From NCBI GenBank assembly GCA_012295275.1, contig CM022665.1, positions 19,076,650 to 19,140,649 of the forward strand: a stretch of 64,000 nucleotides of DNA. The letters are read 5' to 3'. Position numbers and translations under genes: made by a program. Source of the stretch: Chrysomallon squamiferum. Lineage: Eukaryota > Mollusca > Gastropoda > Neomphalida > Peltospiridae. Below the pieces are notes generated by a model, which worked only from the letters and a program-made list of their open reading frames with translations, did no database searches and was not told where the DNA came from. Below, piece after piece: positions 15,636 through 29,302 of this stretch (the first letter of the stretch is position 1; every line of letters starts with the position of its first letter).

Positions 15636-16205
15636 CTAAACTGTACTGCGAGTGCATTCTTCTTTCATTTGAGGCAATGCATCTGGCGCCAAATTCAGTT
15701 CATTAGTTTGGCAGTTCGTTACAACACTGATGAAGAGTTTGCTTCACTGATAGCTGCAATTTCATTCGTTCCCGTGGATGAAGTCACGGCAGCTTTTGAA
15801 GCACTATCAGCAGCTAATGGTGATGATTCTGTATTACAAATATTGGAGTACTTTGAGGACAACTTCATTTACTGCCAGTATGGCAGAGATGGTCAGACAT
15901 GATCCATGTTACAATGTCGGCATGTGGAACATGCACCAGAGGTTAGAAACCAATTTGGTGCGGACTAACAACTTTGTGGAAGGGTGGCACCGTTGCGTCC
16001 AGTCAAACATTGATGCTACCGTCTGAACTTGTGCAAGTTTATAAATATTTTAAAGCGTGAACAAGAACTAATGAACTTTAAATAAACCTGATGATTGGCG
16101 GGGAAGCACCTCAACCACGTCATCGAAAATACCAAGAAGCTTCACTGCGTTTGTTGAGACTGGTCAGACAGCGTGAAAACCGACTGTTCTGGACTGTTTG
16201 AGTGG
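15636..16205 (+). mobile_element. MULE-type transposase relic, 5'-truncated (C-terminal half)
   Basis: The frame open to 15902 contains FFFHLRQCIW, then LAVRYNTDEEF, AISFVPVDEVTAAFEAL and ILEYFEDNFI. This is the order seen in the C-terminal half of animal MULE transposases of the type usually found with FLYWCH domains. A frameshift near 15890 moves to the next frame with MWNMHQRLETNLVRTNNFVEGWHR, the characteristic RTNNxxEGWH block. Further downstream, with more stops, are VYKYFKR-like, LMIGGEAPQPRHRKYQEA and RQRENRLFW. The catalytic N-terminal half (MDGTFK, LLPDK) is missing. The copy cannot be functional. Terminal inverted repeats were not identified. A degenerate 99-bp repeat lies just upstream (15274-15404). 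Confidence 0.85.
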
Positions 16206-18393
16206 ATCAGCACACAACATCAAAGTGTGAAAACTGAAAAGTTTCAATGAACTCTTGTAAGAAGTACCTTAGTATACATGGTTATAGTTGAACCTCTACT
16301 TGTGAATGAACTGTTGCTATACAAAGCTTTACTAGAGAACTATGGACAGGCTACTGTGAATTTCATTTTATATGTGGTCTATTATTTTTTGAAGTATTAA
16401 GAAAATTGTCCTTATACATGTATATATGTCATTATGCTTGAAAATATTTATTGGAATAGATTGGGGGGCAGTTATCCAGGAAGAACGTGTCCCGGTTGTC
16501 CTAGAATCGTTTATGTTTGAAAATCCGAAGAAAAACACAAATTATTTTTATATCGAACATACTGTTTTCATAATGTTTTAAGGAACCATCGATTTCAAGA
16601 AATCAAATGTATGACATTCTTGTGAGCTTCTTGTGACATTCTTCCTTAAATCCTACAAAACTGTAAATCAGTAACTTTTTTTTCTTTGACTGGCCTGCTA
16701 GCAATAACTAGAAAACATACAAAAAACTTATTCACTTTCATTAGATGCTGAGTTCATGGGACTAGATCAGGATTGGTTTAATTTAGCTGAAGAAAAAAAA
16801 AAAAAAATAGACAACGACCAAGGTCTAAGTTGACTGAGAACACGAAACTTTTCAAAAGCTGACAAAATTATATCAATATAATCTGCTGAATTGATACTAG
16901 TAACAATGTTCTAATAACTGATGTTCTAATATGTCTTTTCAGACGATAATAATAATAATAATAATAATAATAAAATAATAATAATAATAATAAAATAATA
17001 ATTAATTTATTAATTAATTTAAATAAATAGACGTACAATGTTTGAGATAATATTAAAATACGTTAAATGGTCTGAACATGCAAATAAAACATAATATTTT
17101 CTTTCTTCCTTTTCTTTGAGATAATTAATTAAAATAATTCTACTTTTATTTTTGTTATTATTAGTATTTTAAATAATGTAAATAAAAAAATTAAAAATTA
17201 AAAATTAAAAAAAGGCTGGTGGTTATGATAGGATTAAAACAAATACAAAACAGTTTCAGTAGCAACTTCTCGGCGTGTTATTTTTTATCAGATTTTTCTA
17301 TTAGAAAACTGATGAAACATTGCAAACATATAAAATAAAATAGTTGCATACAAACAACATTATTTCATGCCTAAATGTACATATGAAAATGAATACTTTA
17401 TCACTGGTAGCAACAGGGTTAAATTGAATATAGCGTATGAAAATGGTAATTGAAATGGTTAGAATAATTTAAAAAGTAGCAGCTCAACTGAATGGAGAAT
17501 GGAAAGAGGAACGAAATAAAGAGAAACATAAAATAAAAATATCAGAGAAAAACCCCAAATAAAAAGTAAGTAGAGAAATATAATTAATCCTGTTTAATAT
17601 AATTTCACTTGGTGTATCTCGCTTACAGACGTACATTTTATTAGGAATTCCAAATGTCCTCAGTTCTGCAAAATTATTCTTTATTACTAATCAAGTTAAT
17701 CATATTGAGCAAAAACACCAAAATATATAAAAATGTTTTTTTATTATGAAGTACTGAAATGCGTGTAATTAGATTTTAAAAATATATTCGAAAATAATAG
17801 AATACACATGCATATTGTTTGCATGTGTATATACGTTTATGTGTGTGTGTAAAAGAGAGAGAGAGGTAAGAGTTAGAGACAAACAGAAGACAGATAAATA
17901 GTTACTTAGATACACAGATGAATAGAGAAAGAAAGGGAGAGAATAAATGGATGTTTGTCTCACTGTCAGTAAATATATCACTTTTTGTGTTTCTAAATTA
18001 ATTAAGAAAAAAAAGCAACAACAATATTTGTATAATTACAAAATGTTCTAGTGCACCTCTTGCGTAATAAGCTGTTATGGCCAGTTCTTATTCACCTAAG
18101 CATTGAAAAGCAGTGTATGCATAAGATTCTTACGATTTGTACATTTGAATAATTACTTAGGGCTATAAATACTCTTGCAGCTGCTAAGCTCTACTGTCTT
18201 TTTTTTTTTTTTTTTTTTTGATTTATTTTTCTTTTATCCTGATGCTATTAAAACAGCATCATAGGTGAAAGTAAACCATTTCACCTCGAGAAAAATGCTT
18301 TCCGTTTTCATTATCGCTACATAATATCAAAAACATCATATCTGATAGATTAATAGGCTTTACTTCTTTATGCTGGGTGTATCAAGAGACCAT

Positions 18394-18434
<41 letters not shown>

Positions 18435-19689
18435 TATAGAAAAAACAATGACACATAATTCGCCGTTTGAAAAAAACCCTAAAGGCTGTAGTAACAATAC
18501 TGAAAATATTGCAGAAAGACAACATGACTCACAGTTGAGTGCTTATATCAGCACTGACAGGATCGTGTTGCAGTAATAGCAAAATTCACTAAAGGAAATA
18601 ATGATTATACAAAGACGCTCGTTTCACCGAATGTTTGATATGAGATTAATATGTATTACGACCGTCAGACGACCTTGAGCCGCAGCAGATTCTACCCTTC
18701 TTTTGTTTGGGTTTTAGTCAGTTAGCAAGTGAATCTAGTATTGCGGATGTAATATCTGACAGGCAGACAATAAAGAGCAAAAGACATTAAATAGGCATTG
18801 AAAAAAAGGAAATTAATGATAACTACGGAAAGAAATTTCCTCAACTGTATGTTAAAACTAGTGATGATTCCCATTATTAACCGAAATATCACTTTATAAT
18901 TTTGAATCTAGTTTTAACCAGACAAATTACTTACTGTCTTTCTGAAGAAAACAAAAATGATAAAAATAATAAAAATAAAATAAAAAAATAAAAAATTCTG
19001 AAAAGAAGTATGCTTTTGGCACTAAGTTTGTACCTTATTTTTTTTACACGTTTGTTTCTTTCACAGTGTAAATAGAAGAAATGAAATATTGTTTTCTGTG
19101 ACTAACACTCGGTAAAACGATTACCAGGTACGCCTAACCTACATGCTTTTTTTTTGTAGTTTTGTTTTGTTGTTTTGGGTTGTTTTTTTTCTATTGTTGT
19201 TGTTCCAAACATAGTTTTTGCTACATCTTAAAATAAAAGTTATTCACAAGATTTAATTATTCAGCTTTTATATTTGATATAGAGGCGCAGACATGCAGGC
19301 ACATACACACAGTAATTCGTTCATTCTCTGCAGTTTATATGCACCTGGTTATCCAACAAATACTGTTTACCTTTACTGCTGACTGCTATTTTTATCGCCA
19401 CTTTAAAAACAAAAAGACAAAAAAGAGAAAAGACATGCAGTCAGAAAATAAATTCACCCTACTTAATTCGGAATAGTCTAATACAACCAAATACAGATCA
19501 CAGAACAAAATTATATAAAATTAGATTTATTTATAGATTTTAACATGTCCATTTGTCGCATTTTTATCCTAATTTTAAAAGATGTCCAACGGCATCCAAG
19601 AACAGAATGGGTGTTTTCTGGCCAAGGGTTAGCTGTGACATCAGACTCACGAGTTTATTTACCGTCTGTTTATAAACTCTCTTTCTTGG
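16206..19689. other. Intergenic DNA between the two MULE relics
   Basis: AT-rich, with (AAT)n, T-runs and an (AT)n run at 18397-18430. No gene or RNA was recognised. Confidence 0.6.
16944..17001. repeat. (AAT)n microsatellite
   Basis: ATA trinucleotide repeats interrupted twice by AAAAT. Confidence 0.9.
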
Positions 19690-20575
19690 TGGTGGGGCGT
19701 ATCCAAAGTTTATCCGTCTCAATTTCTATTCCTTTTATCAATTCTACAAATCTGTATATATTTGGATTTGGATGGTGAAGTTGAACTGACTGGTTCATTC
19801 TGGAATGAAAAATCTCCAGATTATTGTTTGTTCTGGAGCCGGTGGTTGGATGATGGTTCCACAAAATCAACGGAAATCTGGCACTATCATCGTCTATCCG
19901 TGTAGAAACCACATAATCATTTAATGTCTCCGCCTGTGGAACATCAAGTCCGTTATCCGTGGCTTGAAACCAAGCATTCTGCTGCACTTGTGCAGTTGGC
20001 AGAAGTGGTAGTCCAGCAGCCCTCCGAATCCATGTCTGTACATCTGGTTCATCGTTATACAGAACAGCAAGACCTAGATATTGGGTTTTCGTTTTCCTCA
20101 GCTTGTGGAAATTCAGCTTCAACTGCCTGGATTGCAGCCACCTCAAAGTCAGTCGGACTTTTAATTTCAGAAAGAGGTCGGTTTAATGATTTTAGTACAT
20201 GATTCTTCAACAAACTGAACAGTCCACTGTATGTTATCCTGTGTTTGTCGGGAAGCAAAGCAAATACAAGGGAATACGTAGTGGTTCCGTCCATAGCATA
20301 TGGATGATATATAACTGGTTCCACAATGCTGGACAAGAAGAGAAACTTCCGTCCATAAAAATGGAATCTGCAGCCTGTAGAGCTACGATTTGCTCATCTG
20401 TAGAAAACACAAGCATGTTATTTTCATTTCCATCGCTAAATAAAAAGTAGCGTCTTCCGTTATTTGTCTTTGTCCATAGTTCTTCAATGACAAATACAAA
20501 TCTGTCCAGTATTATTTGTGGTTTACCTTTTTGTGACTGAACAAATTCTACCCTTCTAAGATCAGCCATGGCTAT
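19690..20575 (-). mobile_element. FLYWCH/MULE-type transposase relic with internal deletions
   Basis: Reading the minus strand from 20569, the first part (VEFVQSQKGKPQIILD, then GRRYF) resembles the start of a FLYWCH zinc finger. It passes almost at once into LVFSTDE and DSIFMDGSFSSCPALWNQLY, the MULE catalytic start with the first Asp. A frameshift near 20290 leads to TTYSLVFALLPDKHRITYSG and DFEVAAIQAVEAEFPQA. Then the expected GCxFHFxQxxWRK block is missing, and another frame continues GLAVLYNDEPDVQTWIRRAAGLPLLP. RTNNNLEIFHSRMNQ and HHPNPNIYRFVELIKG follow. About 200 residues between FLYWCH and the MULE core also seem to be missing. It is a different subfamily from the relic at 15.6 kb and cannot be functional. 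Confidence 0.85.
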
Positions 20576-21940
20576 AAAATGTGAGTCTGTTTTTGGTAGC
20601 TACATGTAGTTAATGTATAAGAACTTTTATTTGTTATGTCTGTGATTAGCTATGGTTTAAATGTATGATGAGTGAAATAAAAGACTTTGGTCGTCAGAGA
20701 CATAATAATTATTAATATAAAAACAATGTCTTACTGAAGTGAAATGAACTGAATACGGATGTTGCAGTGCAGAAGCCCAACAGCTAAACTCTAAAAACAT
20801 GGACCTCATAAACACAGATCTTTACATTGGTTAATTCCGTTTAGCAGATTACAATCAAGTTCTCCTAGTTGTTTGTATGGAACCGGTAGATATTACAACA
20901 ACAACAAGCTGTAAGTTGCTGAACAGACTGGAGCAGTACCACTAAAGCAGTCGGGGGTGTACAGGATACATTACATGAGCCAATAAAAAGTTTTGTCTCT
21001 CAAATGGCATGTCTGCATTATGGGATGTCTGTCTTTTGGGAGGGAACACTTAATTCATGTGTTGCCAATCTTAATTCCATCTCTGGTGTCAACAATTAAC
21101 CCACAATCGTTGCAGATTCCGCTTGAATGTGATTTGACAATTAAAGGCACTGAACCAGTTAAAGTCACTAATTTCATGCCGTAAAGTTTAAATCATTAGC
21201 ATATTTGTTTCTCAGTCAATCTTTGTCATTACTAGCACAAACTGTAAAATGTAAACTGTAATAAAGTTCAGAAAATACTGTTCTCCGTCTGTATCTCTTT
21301 GTTTTTCCTTTTTCTTCTGTGTAATTTCATCTATGTCGCTTATCTGTCTTGTTTGTATTTCTGTCTTGTGTTTGTGAGTGTGTCTCTATATCCCTTGCTC
21401 ATGTTTGGTATATTAATACAAAAGTAATCAGTATAATTGTTTCACTGTATACTGACACCATACATTTATTCACATCTTGTTAGTATTACTTATTTAACAA
21501 ATGAGATATGGCTGAAAATTACAAGCTGCACATCAGTATATGGAAAACACAACACTGAGGTAGCCATTAAAATTATTGTTCTGAACAATATCGCACTTTA
21601 TTGGTCTCTACAGGAGGATCAGAAACCGACGTTAGCTGTTACTTACAGAAAACCCAGTTACAATTCCTAAAAGAATTCTTTAAAGTGATTGGTGGCGCCG
21701 GATTCACATTGGCGTTTTCTATTAAGTTTCCAGCGGAAAGTAGACATGATATACGTATCAGTAAATTAACTGTAAAAGTGTCTGGCTTCTTTTACGAACG
21801 GACAGATAAACAAATATTAAATCTGACTGTATTTTAGCATCACAGTATTTGAAAAAAAAAACAAAAAAAATAACTGTTACAGATTCAAAACCAGCTATCA
21901 AAATGATTCAGAAAACGAGACTAGATGGGAAAGCAAAAAT

Positions 21941-22072
21941 AAATTTAAAAAATAAAAATAAAAATAAATAAAATAAAATGAAATAAATAAATGAATAAAT
22001 AAAAAATAAATAAATAAAATAAAAAATAAAACAAAACAAAATAAAATAAAATGAAATAAAAATAGAAAAGAA
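21941..22072. repeat. A-rich AAAT/AAAAT low-complexity tract
   Basis: A continuous mixture of AAAT and AAAAT units. Apparent minus-strand Phe/Ile-rich open frames come from this composition. Confidence 0.85.
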
Positions 22073-23138
22073 GAAGATTAACAAACCAAAAAATCCCCAA
22101 ATTTTTATTTCATTCTTTCTTTCCTTTAAAATTAAAGAAAACATCTTTAGATATTCTGTTTCTTTCATTCACTTTGAAAAAAGTAAATTAGTAAATATAT
22201 AAAATAAAAAAATAAAAAATAAACAAAAAAATAAAATTAACAAGAACACTGGTATTCAGAATATACTTAAGATGTTCCATTTCATTAACAAAAATTCATT
22301 CATTCAAAAATATGCACGTTTTAAAATACAGACTGCAACACTGTCACTATCTGTATTGATTTAAAACTATCAAACTCTAAACCATTTTTTATAATTAAAA
22401 TCACTGGTAACTTAAAACACATTTTAATAAAAGACATCTGTATGTACATATCTATAATATGTTCTCTTATTGGCTCATGCCATGTTCAAAGCATTTTTAT
22501 TCTGGAGCAATCCTCTCTTGTACAAACGTTTGTTGCTAAAATCATTTGACCGATAGTATTATGCCATCTGTTCGCTAAACATACCTTTCAGGCAGGTGCA
22601 AATTATAGTATCGCACTGGTCTGTCTACTTATAATTATTTCTGGCGCTTCTGATAATGACTGGCTATTACAGTGAATCAGTCTTTATTGAAAATCGTAAA
22701 CACATGTCAGAAACTGAGAAAAGCTAATATTATTCGAATTTCAGAAAAAATAAAGTTCGTTGTATCAGATAAACAGAGGAAGAGAAAAACGCTGAAGATG
22801 TTTATGAATTATATGCTGTGTTAATGAACGTTATTTACCTTTTGCAGACAGTTTCTTTTTCAAAATATTTTCATTTTGACTCTCTTCCGTTTTTTTTAAA
22901 ATTAATTTTAATATTAGTTTATTATATGTTAATTTTACTTGTACGTGTGTGTCTATGTATATGTGTCTGTGTGTCCTTAAATGAGTGTGCCAGTAACAGA
23001 GTAACTGTCTTTTAATCATTAACGTTGATATCCTTAAGTATTTTTGTACTCATTTTTTCTTTATCCGAACTTTCGGTCTACCTGAGAAAAATAATATTTT
23101 CTTTTAAGAGAACGCCTTCTAATTTAAAAGAACGGATT

Positions 23139-23140
23139 AC

Positions 23141-23203
<63 letters not shown>

Positions 23204-23215
23204 AATAAATAATGA
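23139..23215. repeat. (AAT)n then (AAAT)n microsatellite
   Basis: About 19 AAT units pass into AAAT units. Confidence 0.95.
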
Positions 23216-23365
23216 AAAGATACAAAGTTTTAGTACAGTCAATACTGTGTTAATACAGTCTAAATGTTCGGTTTATAAACAACAGCTATGGTCAGTTCGT
23301 CAGTTACAAAACTGTAGGTGAGTAGTAAAAAAAAAAAAAAAAAATAGAAAGAAGATAAATATATA

Positions 23366-23480
23366 TTATTATTATAGTTATTATTATTATTAGTAGTAGT
23401 AGTAATAGTAGGAGTAGTAGTGGTAATAATAGTAGTGATAATATTAGCAGTAGTTGTTGTTGTCGCTGTTGTTGTAGTAT
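23366..23480. repeat. Degenerate ATT/AGT trinucleotide tract
   Basis: Imperfect TTA, GTA and TGT trinucleotides. They produce a Thr/Asn-rich minus-strand frame with no coding support. Confidence 0.8.
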
Positions 23481-24815
23481 ATAACAGTCTAAACATTTTG
23501 GGTGTGAGATCTATTTCAGGATCAAGCATCTGATACGAAACAAACGACTGTATTCTAACGTTTACACTAGCGTGACACTGCTCACAATAGCATGCAGACA
23601 ACAGGAATTCCATGCATCGTTTCACGCCGATGATTACAATGAAGATAAAATGTTTATCATGCTGCTGGGAACATGCTGTGATGAAGTACGGTGATTTCGA
23701 ACACAGATGAATTCAGATAGAGCACAATGAACTACATTAGATGATATCATGTTAAAGAGAGCCTTGACATATTTATCAAAGGTTGTGGTATGTGTTATCC
23801 TGTGATACAAGAGATCGCCCATTATTAATTCATGAGTATCACATTACATTATTGTATAAATATGTAAATCACGTTTGATAGTTATTAATATTAAAATGTA
23901 AGCACACGTAATATTACCCAAATATTTATTTACATAAAAACATTTAACTGAAACTAATAATAAATGAATGTCTACGCAGTAATAAATTAAAGTACAGTTA
24001 ATGCAAATGTACGATATTTGTTCAGTCCAACCATGAACGTGTTAGATACTAAACAATGGACTAAGCACGAATAAGTCTGTCAGCACGAAACACAAAAACC
24101 GGAGCGCTATTATAAAATATAGCAGTCCACAGTTCGGTTCACATAATGAAAACTGCTCGAGAATCGCTATGGTAACTGAAACCTGTTTCGCTGCAACGCA
24201 GTATGTAACTCAACTTGAGAACAGCTGCAGAATTATCATTTCAAAATAAAACGTAATAATGATTCATAAAGAGCCGTGATTTTTACCAGCTGATCGCGAG
24301 TTGAACGAATTAATATAAAACCGGTTTCCTTAAGTACAGATTTAAGCTGTTCACGATTAAGGCTGATATTTATCGCTGTAACAAAATAACGTTTCGTAGA
24401 AACGAAATGAAATATCTTAGTATGGAAATATCTATTAATGTATTGACGTCTGAATGTATCATTTGGTGTATGTAACAGATTATAACTCGAAAATGAGAAT
24501 AAAGCATGCTATGATGCAACAAAGATATGGATAGATATAAAGATATAAAAAGACATAACAGATGGGTAACTGTGCAGATGTACAGAAAGAGAGAAAGAAA
24601 ATGTTGAGAGGTGAAGAGTGGATAGATAAACAGTAGATAGACAGACAGATAGTCATGCATATATGCATACAGATATACAGACAAACCAAAAGACATGAAT
24701 AGATAAGCACGAAAAGACAGAAACTAAAGTGTTAAAATCAGTGGAAAGAGAACGAAACAGTAATGAGTACAAATCCCTAAAAGAGGGAGAACTAGGTAGT
24801 GTATAGATGTGTGTA

Positions 24816-24950
<135 letters not shown>

Positions 24951-26089
24951 TGGGTGTGGGAGTGTTACTCCTTGTGCATTTAAATATTATTGCCGTTTGA
25001 TAAATGTGATTCAGATCAACAATATCGGAATGTTTTGCTATCCGCTCATCACCATTAGCTGACGTTCAAAATTATTTTCTTACTGTGCTAACCCCACGGC
25101 CATCGTATAACCAAAGGTGACCGCAGAACGTTATTGGATTCCCTGAACTGTCCAATGGAACACGGGACAATTACCGTACACTGCCGGATAAAAACCTGTA
25201 AGCTTTTCCGAAGCATTTTGTTTACACCTCTTCGTTGTGTCAGTGAGAATGCTATAGTCAGATAGATACACGGATTCACTCAGGTCCTGTGTGAAGGAGT
25301 CGGAAGCAGTGAAGCATACAGTTAATCTCGAGTTCAGGAATCTGTGTGGCAAGGGATCAAAAGATTTTTTTTTTTTGTAGTTTTTATTATTTGGAAATTT
25401 ATGCGAAAATTTCCTGCGCAGTGTGAAATCCTGCTGGGATACGCCAAGTGTTTTCATTTTGCAGCTCGGCAAAACCGAAGATGAAGAAAAAATCTCTCAC
25501 AGTTGGTGGAATCTAAGATCGCCTATATATGTCCCGAAAGACGTAGTCAGAAGTACCTGACTGGATAAAATTAGCAAGTAAAGAAGAAAAGTGTATTATT
25601 TGTATAATGCTCTTATACTGTCAGATTGGATAAAGATTATCAGAAATTATTTTATTTTTAATTTAATCTTGGTTCGGTATTAACATAGATATACATATAT
25701 TCATGTTTATGGAATTCTCCTTAGTATTAATAGTTATATATAATGTCTGATTTTAATCAATATACGTACATATATAGTTTATAGTTGTTGATAATAAGTA
25801 AATAAATAAATATTATATAAAATAAAAATAAAATAAAATAAAGAACAAAAACCTTTTTGATAATGAGTCAACGATAACTATTTAGATTATTAACTTGCTG
25901 AAAAATATTAATAATGAATCCAATTTCTCTGTGGAATCGATAAAATAGCAACATACATTTTGTTTCAATCAGTTACACGCTCGGAATAAAAACAACAACA
26001 GCAAGAGGAGCTTTGGAATTACTAGATACCGTATACGAATTAAACAATAACCAATTTTGCCATAGGTGACATCTCTGTGAAGCAACAAG

Positions 26090-26489
26090 ATGAATTCAAG
26101 ATTGGCAGACGCCTCGAAAGTAGGCGTGTTGTCAACTTCTTCAATCTACTCCATTAGTTGGTCTGACTCAACTATAACGACCCAACAGTCGAACCATTCG
26201 GTTCTCATGTGTTCTCCCGTGAACATGTCCAACGGAAGTTTGAACTGGACTGTAAACGAGTCTTATTATTTTGACGAAATTCAATGTTTGGAGGCTTCAC
26301 TGGGGAAGAGGTACATCAGCAACAGTGCAGTTATTTTGTTGACGATGTTGTACGTGCTCATTTTTGTGACTGGAATCATGGGTAACATGTGCACGTGTTT
26401 TGTGGTTATAAGGAACAAATACATGCATACAACTACAAACTACTACCTGGTCAACTTAGCAGTGTCTGATGTCATGACTTTACTGTTAG
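26090..26489 (+). CDS. Exon 1 of a neuromedin U/pyrokinin/CAPA-like peptide GPCR (N-terminus, TM1, most of TM2)
   Basis: Encodes residues 1-133 plus the first base of codon 134 of a 437-residue class A GPCR. The ATG is the first in frame after a TGA at 26078-26080, and A lies at -3. The extracellular N-terminus (about 1-78) shows no signal peptide and carries five N-glycosylation sequons (N35, N45, N48, N52, N56), as is common in peptide GPCRs. TM1 spans about 79-104, with the conserved N99 in a GN pair. TM2 starts near 117 with the motif NYYLVNLAVSD (D127, position 2.50). The exon ends inside TM2 at a strong GTAAGT donor and leaves one base (phase 1). The neighbouring exon is 29.3 kb downstream. 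It is known that this receptor family couples neuropeptide binding at the plasma membrane to G proteins; the ligand here is not known. Confidence 0.93.
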
Positions 26490-26908
26490 GTAAGTGTTCC
26501 TTTGTTGTTGTTGCTGCTATTAATATTTATTGTTGCAATTAATTTATTTATTTATTTATTATTGGAACACTGTGAACAAGTTATATTTCTAACTTGTATC
26601 TAAAGTGCCTATACAAATTTAACTAAAATTAAATTTACAAAAATGTAATGGGCTGACAACTTAATACAAATTGTATTTATTTGATTCTTAATCAGGTTTA
26701 ATTATCAAGAGTGCCATAATGTGAAACATTTGGTCTCTGAGTCTCATAGACAGCAGAATAAAATTTAATATTTGTTGCTTCTGTATCAACTCGTTGTTAT
26801 TGCTATTTATTAACTTTTTTTTTTTCGACGTTTTTCTTTTTATTATTGTAGATACTTCAGTTCTTGAAATTTTCTTTTCACTATTAATTCTGAATTCACA
26901 ATACTGTT

Positions 26909-27123
26909 AGATACATACATACATACACACACATACATGCATACAGATACACACACATATACATATATACATACGTACGTACATACATACATACATACAA
27001 ACGTACATACACACATACATACAGACATACACACACACACATATATACATATATGTATATGCATATAAAAATATATATATACACACACACATACACACTC
27101 AAACACACTTACACATACATACA
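26909..27123. repeat. (CATA)n/(CA)n compound tract
   Basis: Mixed ATAC, CACA and GTAC units over about 215 bp near the 5' end of intron 1. Cys/Val/Tyr-rich open frames across it are products of the repeat. Confidence 0.92.
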
Positions 27124-27452
27124 TAGTGGGAGAGAAAGAAAAAGAAATGTATATTATAGCGAGTGTATGCCACTCTACTGTTTGTATATTTGTTTATTCA
27201 AAACAGTTAATAAGCATATTTCCTCTCCTTATAAATATACTTCGTTTTAATTAAGTTGATTAGTGCAATGCAAGTACAGATCACTTGAATTAATCTGAAA
27301 CATCTAGTAATGAACATAGTTTTACTTTGATTTGTTCAAGCTTCAAGAGATCAAATGAAAAACACTGAAAACTAAGTAACCGGTATCTAGCTATCACAAA
27401 TTTATTACAAATGACGAACTTTTTATCGAGAATCCCGTTCTAATCAATCCTT

Positions 27453-27638
27453 TATAGTCAGTTTTTAAAAGTTGTGTTATGTGTTTTTCAAGAACTCTTT
27501 ATCGAATCATCTACATGCAAAATGACATGACAGATTAAAAATGCTGTATAGTCAGTTTTTAAAAGTTGTGTTATGTGTTTTTTAAGAACTCTTTATCGAA
27601 TCATCTACATGCAAAATGACATAACAGATTAAAAATGC
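27453..27638. repeat. 94-bp tandem duplication
   Basis: Copy 1 is 27453-27546 and copy 2 is 27547-27638, period 94. They differ at only about two bases (a C/T after the T-run and a G/A in TGACATG), so the duplication looks recent. It lies in intron 1. Confidence 0.92.
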
Positions 27639-28014
27639 ACTGAAGTTAGCTAAATATATGATTTTACCTTCATACAGAACACAGTTTATTTCATATTTTT
27701 GCACAGGGATATAAAACAAGATGTTACATTACTTGAACGTGCTCATTCCTTCCTTCATTCATTCATTCATTCATTTATATTTTATTTACGTACTTAATAA
27801 ATATTTTAAATTTAACATTGTAATAAATCATTTTAATTAAACGCAACGTGTTTCAGTAATTGCTACCGAATAATACCGTAGGGCTTCATAATTCTCTTTT
27901 TTATCAACTTTCTTAAATTAATGCCGAGTAATAAATGAAAGTCAGGTCTGCATATTCCAAATACGAGAATTACCAATTAGCTCATTTTGTTACAGAATTC
28001 ATCTTGAAACACAT

Positions 28015-28128
28015 GCTTCTCTCACACCGTTTCTCTCACACCGTTTCTCTCACACTGTTTCTCTCACACTGTTTCTCTCACACTGTTTCTCTCACACTGT
28101 TTCTCTCTCACTGTTTCTCTCTCACTGC
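28015..28128. repeat. 14-bp tandem repeat (about 8 copies) followed by TCTR repeats
   Basis: Units of the form ctctcacactgttt repeat with an early CACCG to CACTG shift and two 14-bp variants in which ACAC became TCAC. A (TCTA/TCTG)n stretch follows to about 28195. Confidence 0.9.
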
Positions 28129-29248
28129 TCAGTCTATCTGTCTATCTATCTGTCTATGTATCTTTCTGTCTGTCTATCTGTCTATCTGTCAGTCTAATTC
28201 TCAGCTCTTTTTTTCACACTACGCACCTAGAAATAGAACATTTTGAAACACTACTGATTATATGTATCTTTTCATCAGACATTCGCAAAATCACACAACA
28301 TTAGACAAATCTTCTCTTAATTAAAGAAGCACAAAAATCTCTAAAGCCTGCGTGTGAAGTTCAGCATACGAAGTCTGATAGACTCTGTAGAAAATTGCCC
28401 CTGCCATTATTTTAGCTTCAGTTTTAAGCCTTGTAAAACAGCTTTGTCAAAACGGCCGTTAAGAACACGAACTAATCTAGCAGTAATTAAATATCATCAC
28501 GAAACATAGAAAAAGAAATTACACAGCAGTAAGAACATACACATTAGTATAAACTGAGTAAATCAGAATATGCTGTATGTTATTGGCAGATAAAAAGAAG
28601 GAAAACGCAGAATGGAAGATTTAAATAAAGCGAAAATTTCACACAGTTCTTCACTGATCAAAAAATGAAATAGCTATTCTTAATTATGTAACAACTAAAA
28701 TTTTTAGCGACTGTCAACAATAGAAGAAAATGAAATATAGTTTAAAGAATGCAATCTATACAAGCTAAACAAAAACGTTTCTGATGAAAGAAATAAATAA
28801 AAAATAGATAAAGGCATAAGCAAATAAATAAATAAATAAAAATACTATTCTGTAGTGATGTAATTTGTATTAAAAAAAAAAAAAAATTTGTTTACCCAGT
28901 TTACAAGTATCAATATATGTCAGTATAATGTGTTCTACTCTGTTAAATAGCATTAAATAAATGTTTTATTAGTAGTAATGTAAATATGTTATTAACATTA
29001 AAGTAAATATTAATATAGGTAATACTGATGTATAACGTGTTTATTGCCTCTGTTCAGTCTTTGACAACTACAAATTTGTTTTACTTATTTATTTATTTAT
29101 TTTTTAACATAATTAATTTCCCGCAGGAACAACTGTCTTCGTTGCAGAAATTGTTTTGAACTGGATACGTGTGTAGAATCAAGAAGCTGAATCCTTTGAA
29201 AATTGCTGTCAAAATGAATGAGTATTTGTTTAAAGATATCTCATCGAA

Positions 29249-29249
<1 letters not shown>

Positions 29250-29302
<53 letters not shown>
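29250..29302. repeat. (ATT)n microsatellite
   Basis: About 17 ATT units in intron 1. Confidence 0.97.
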
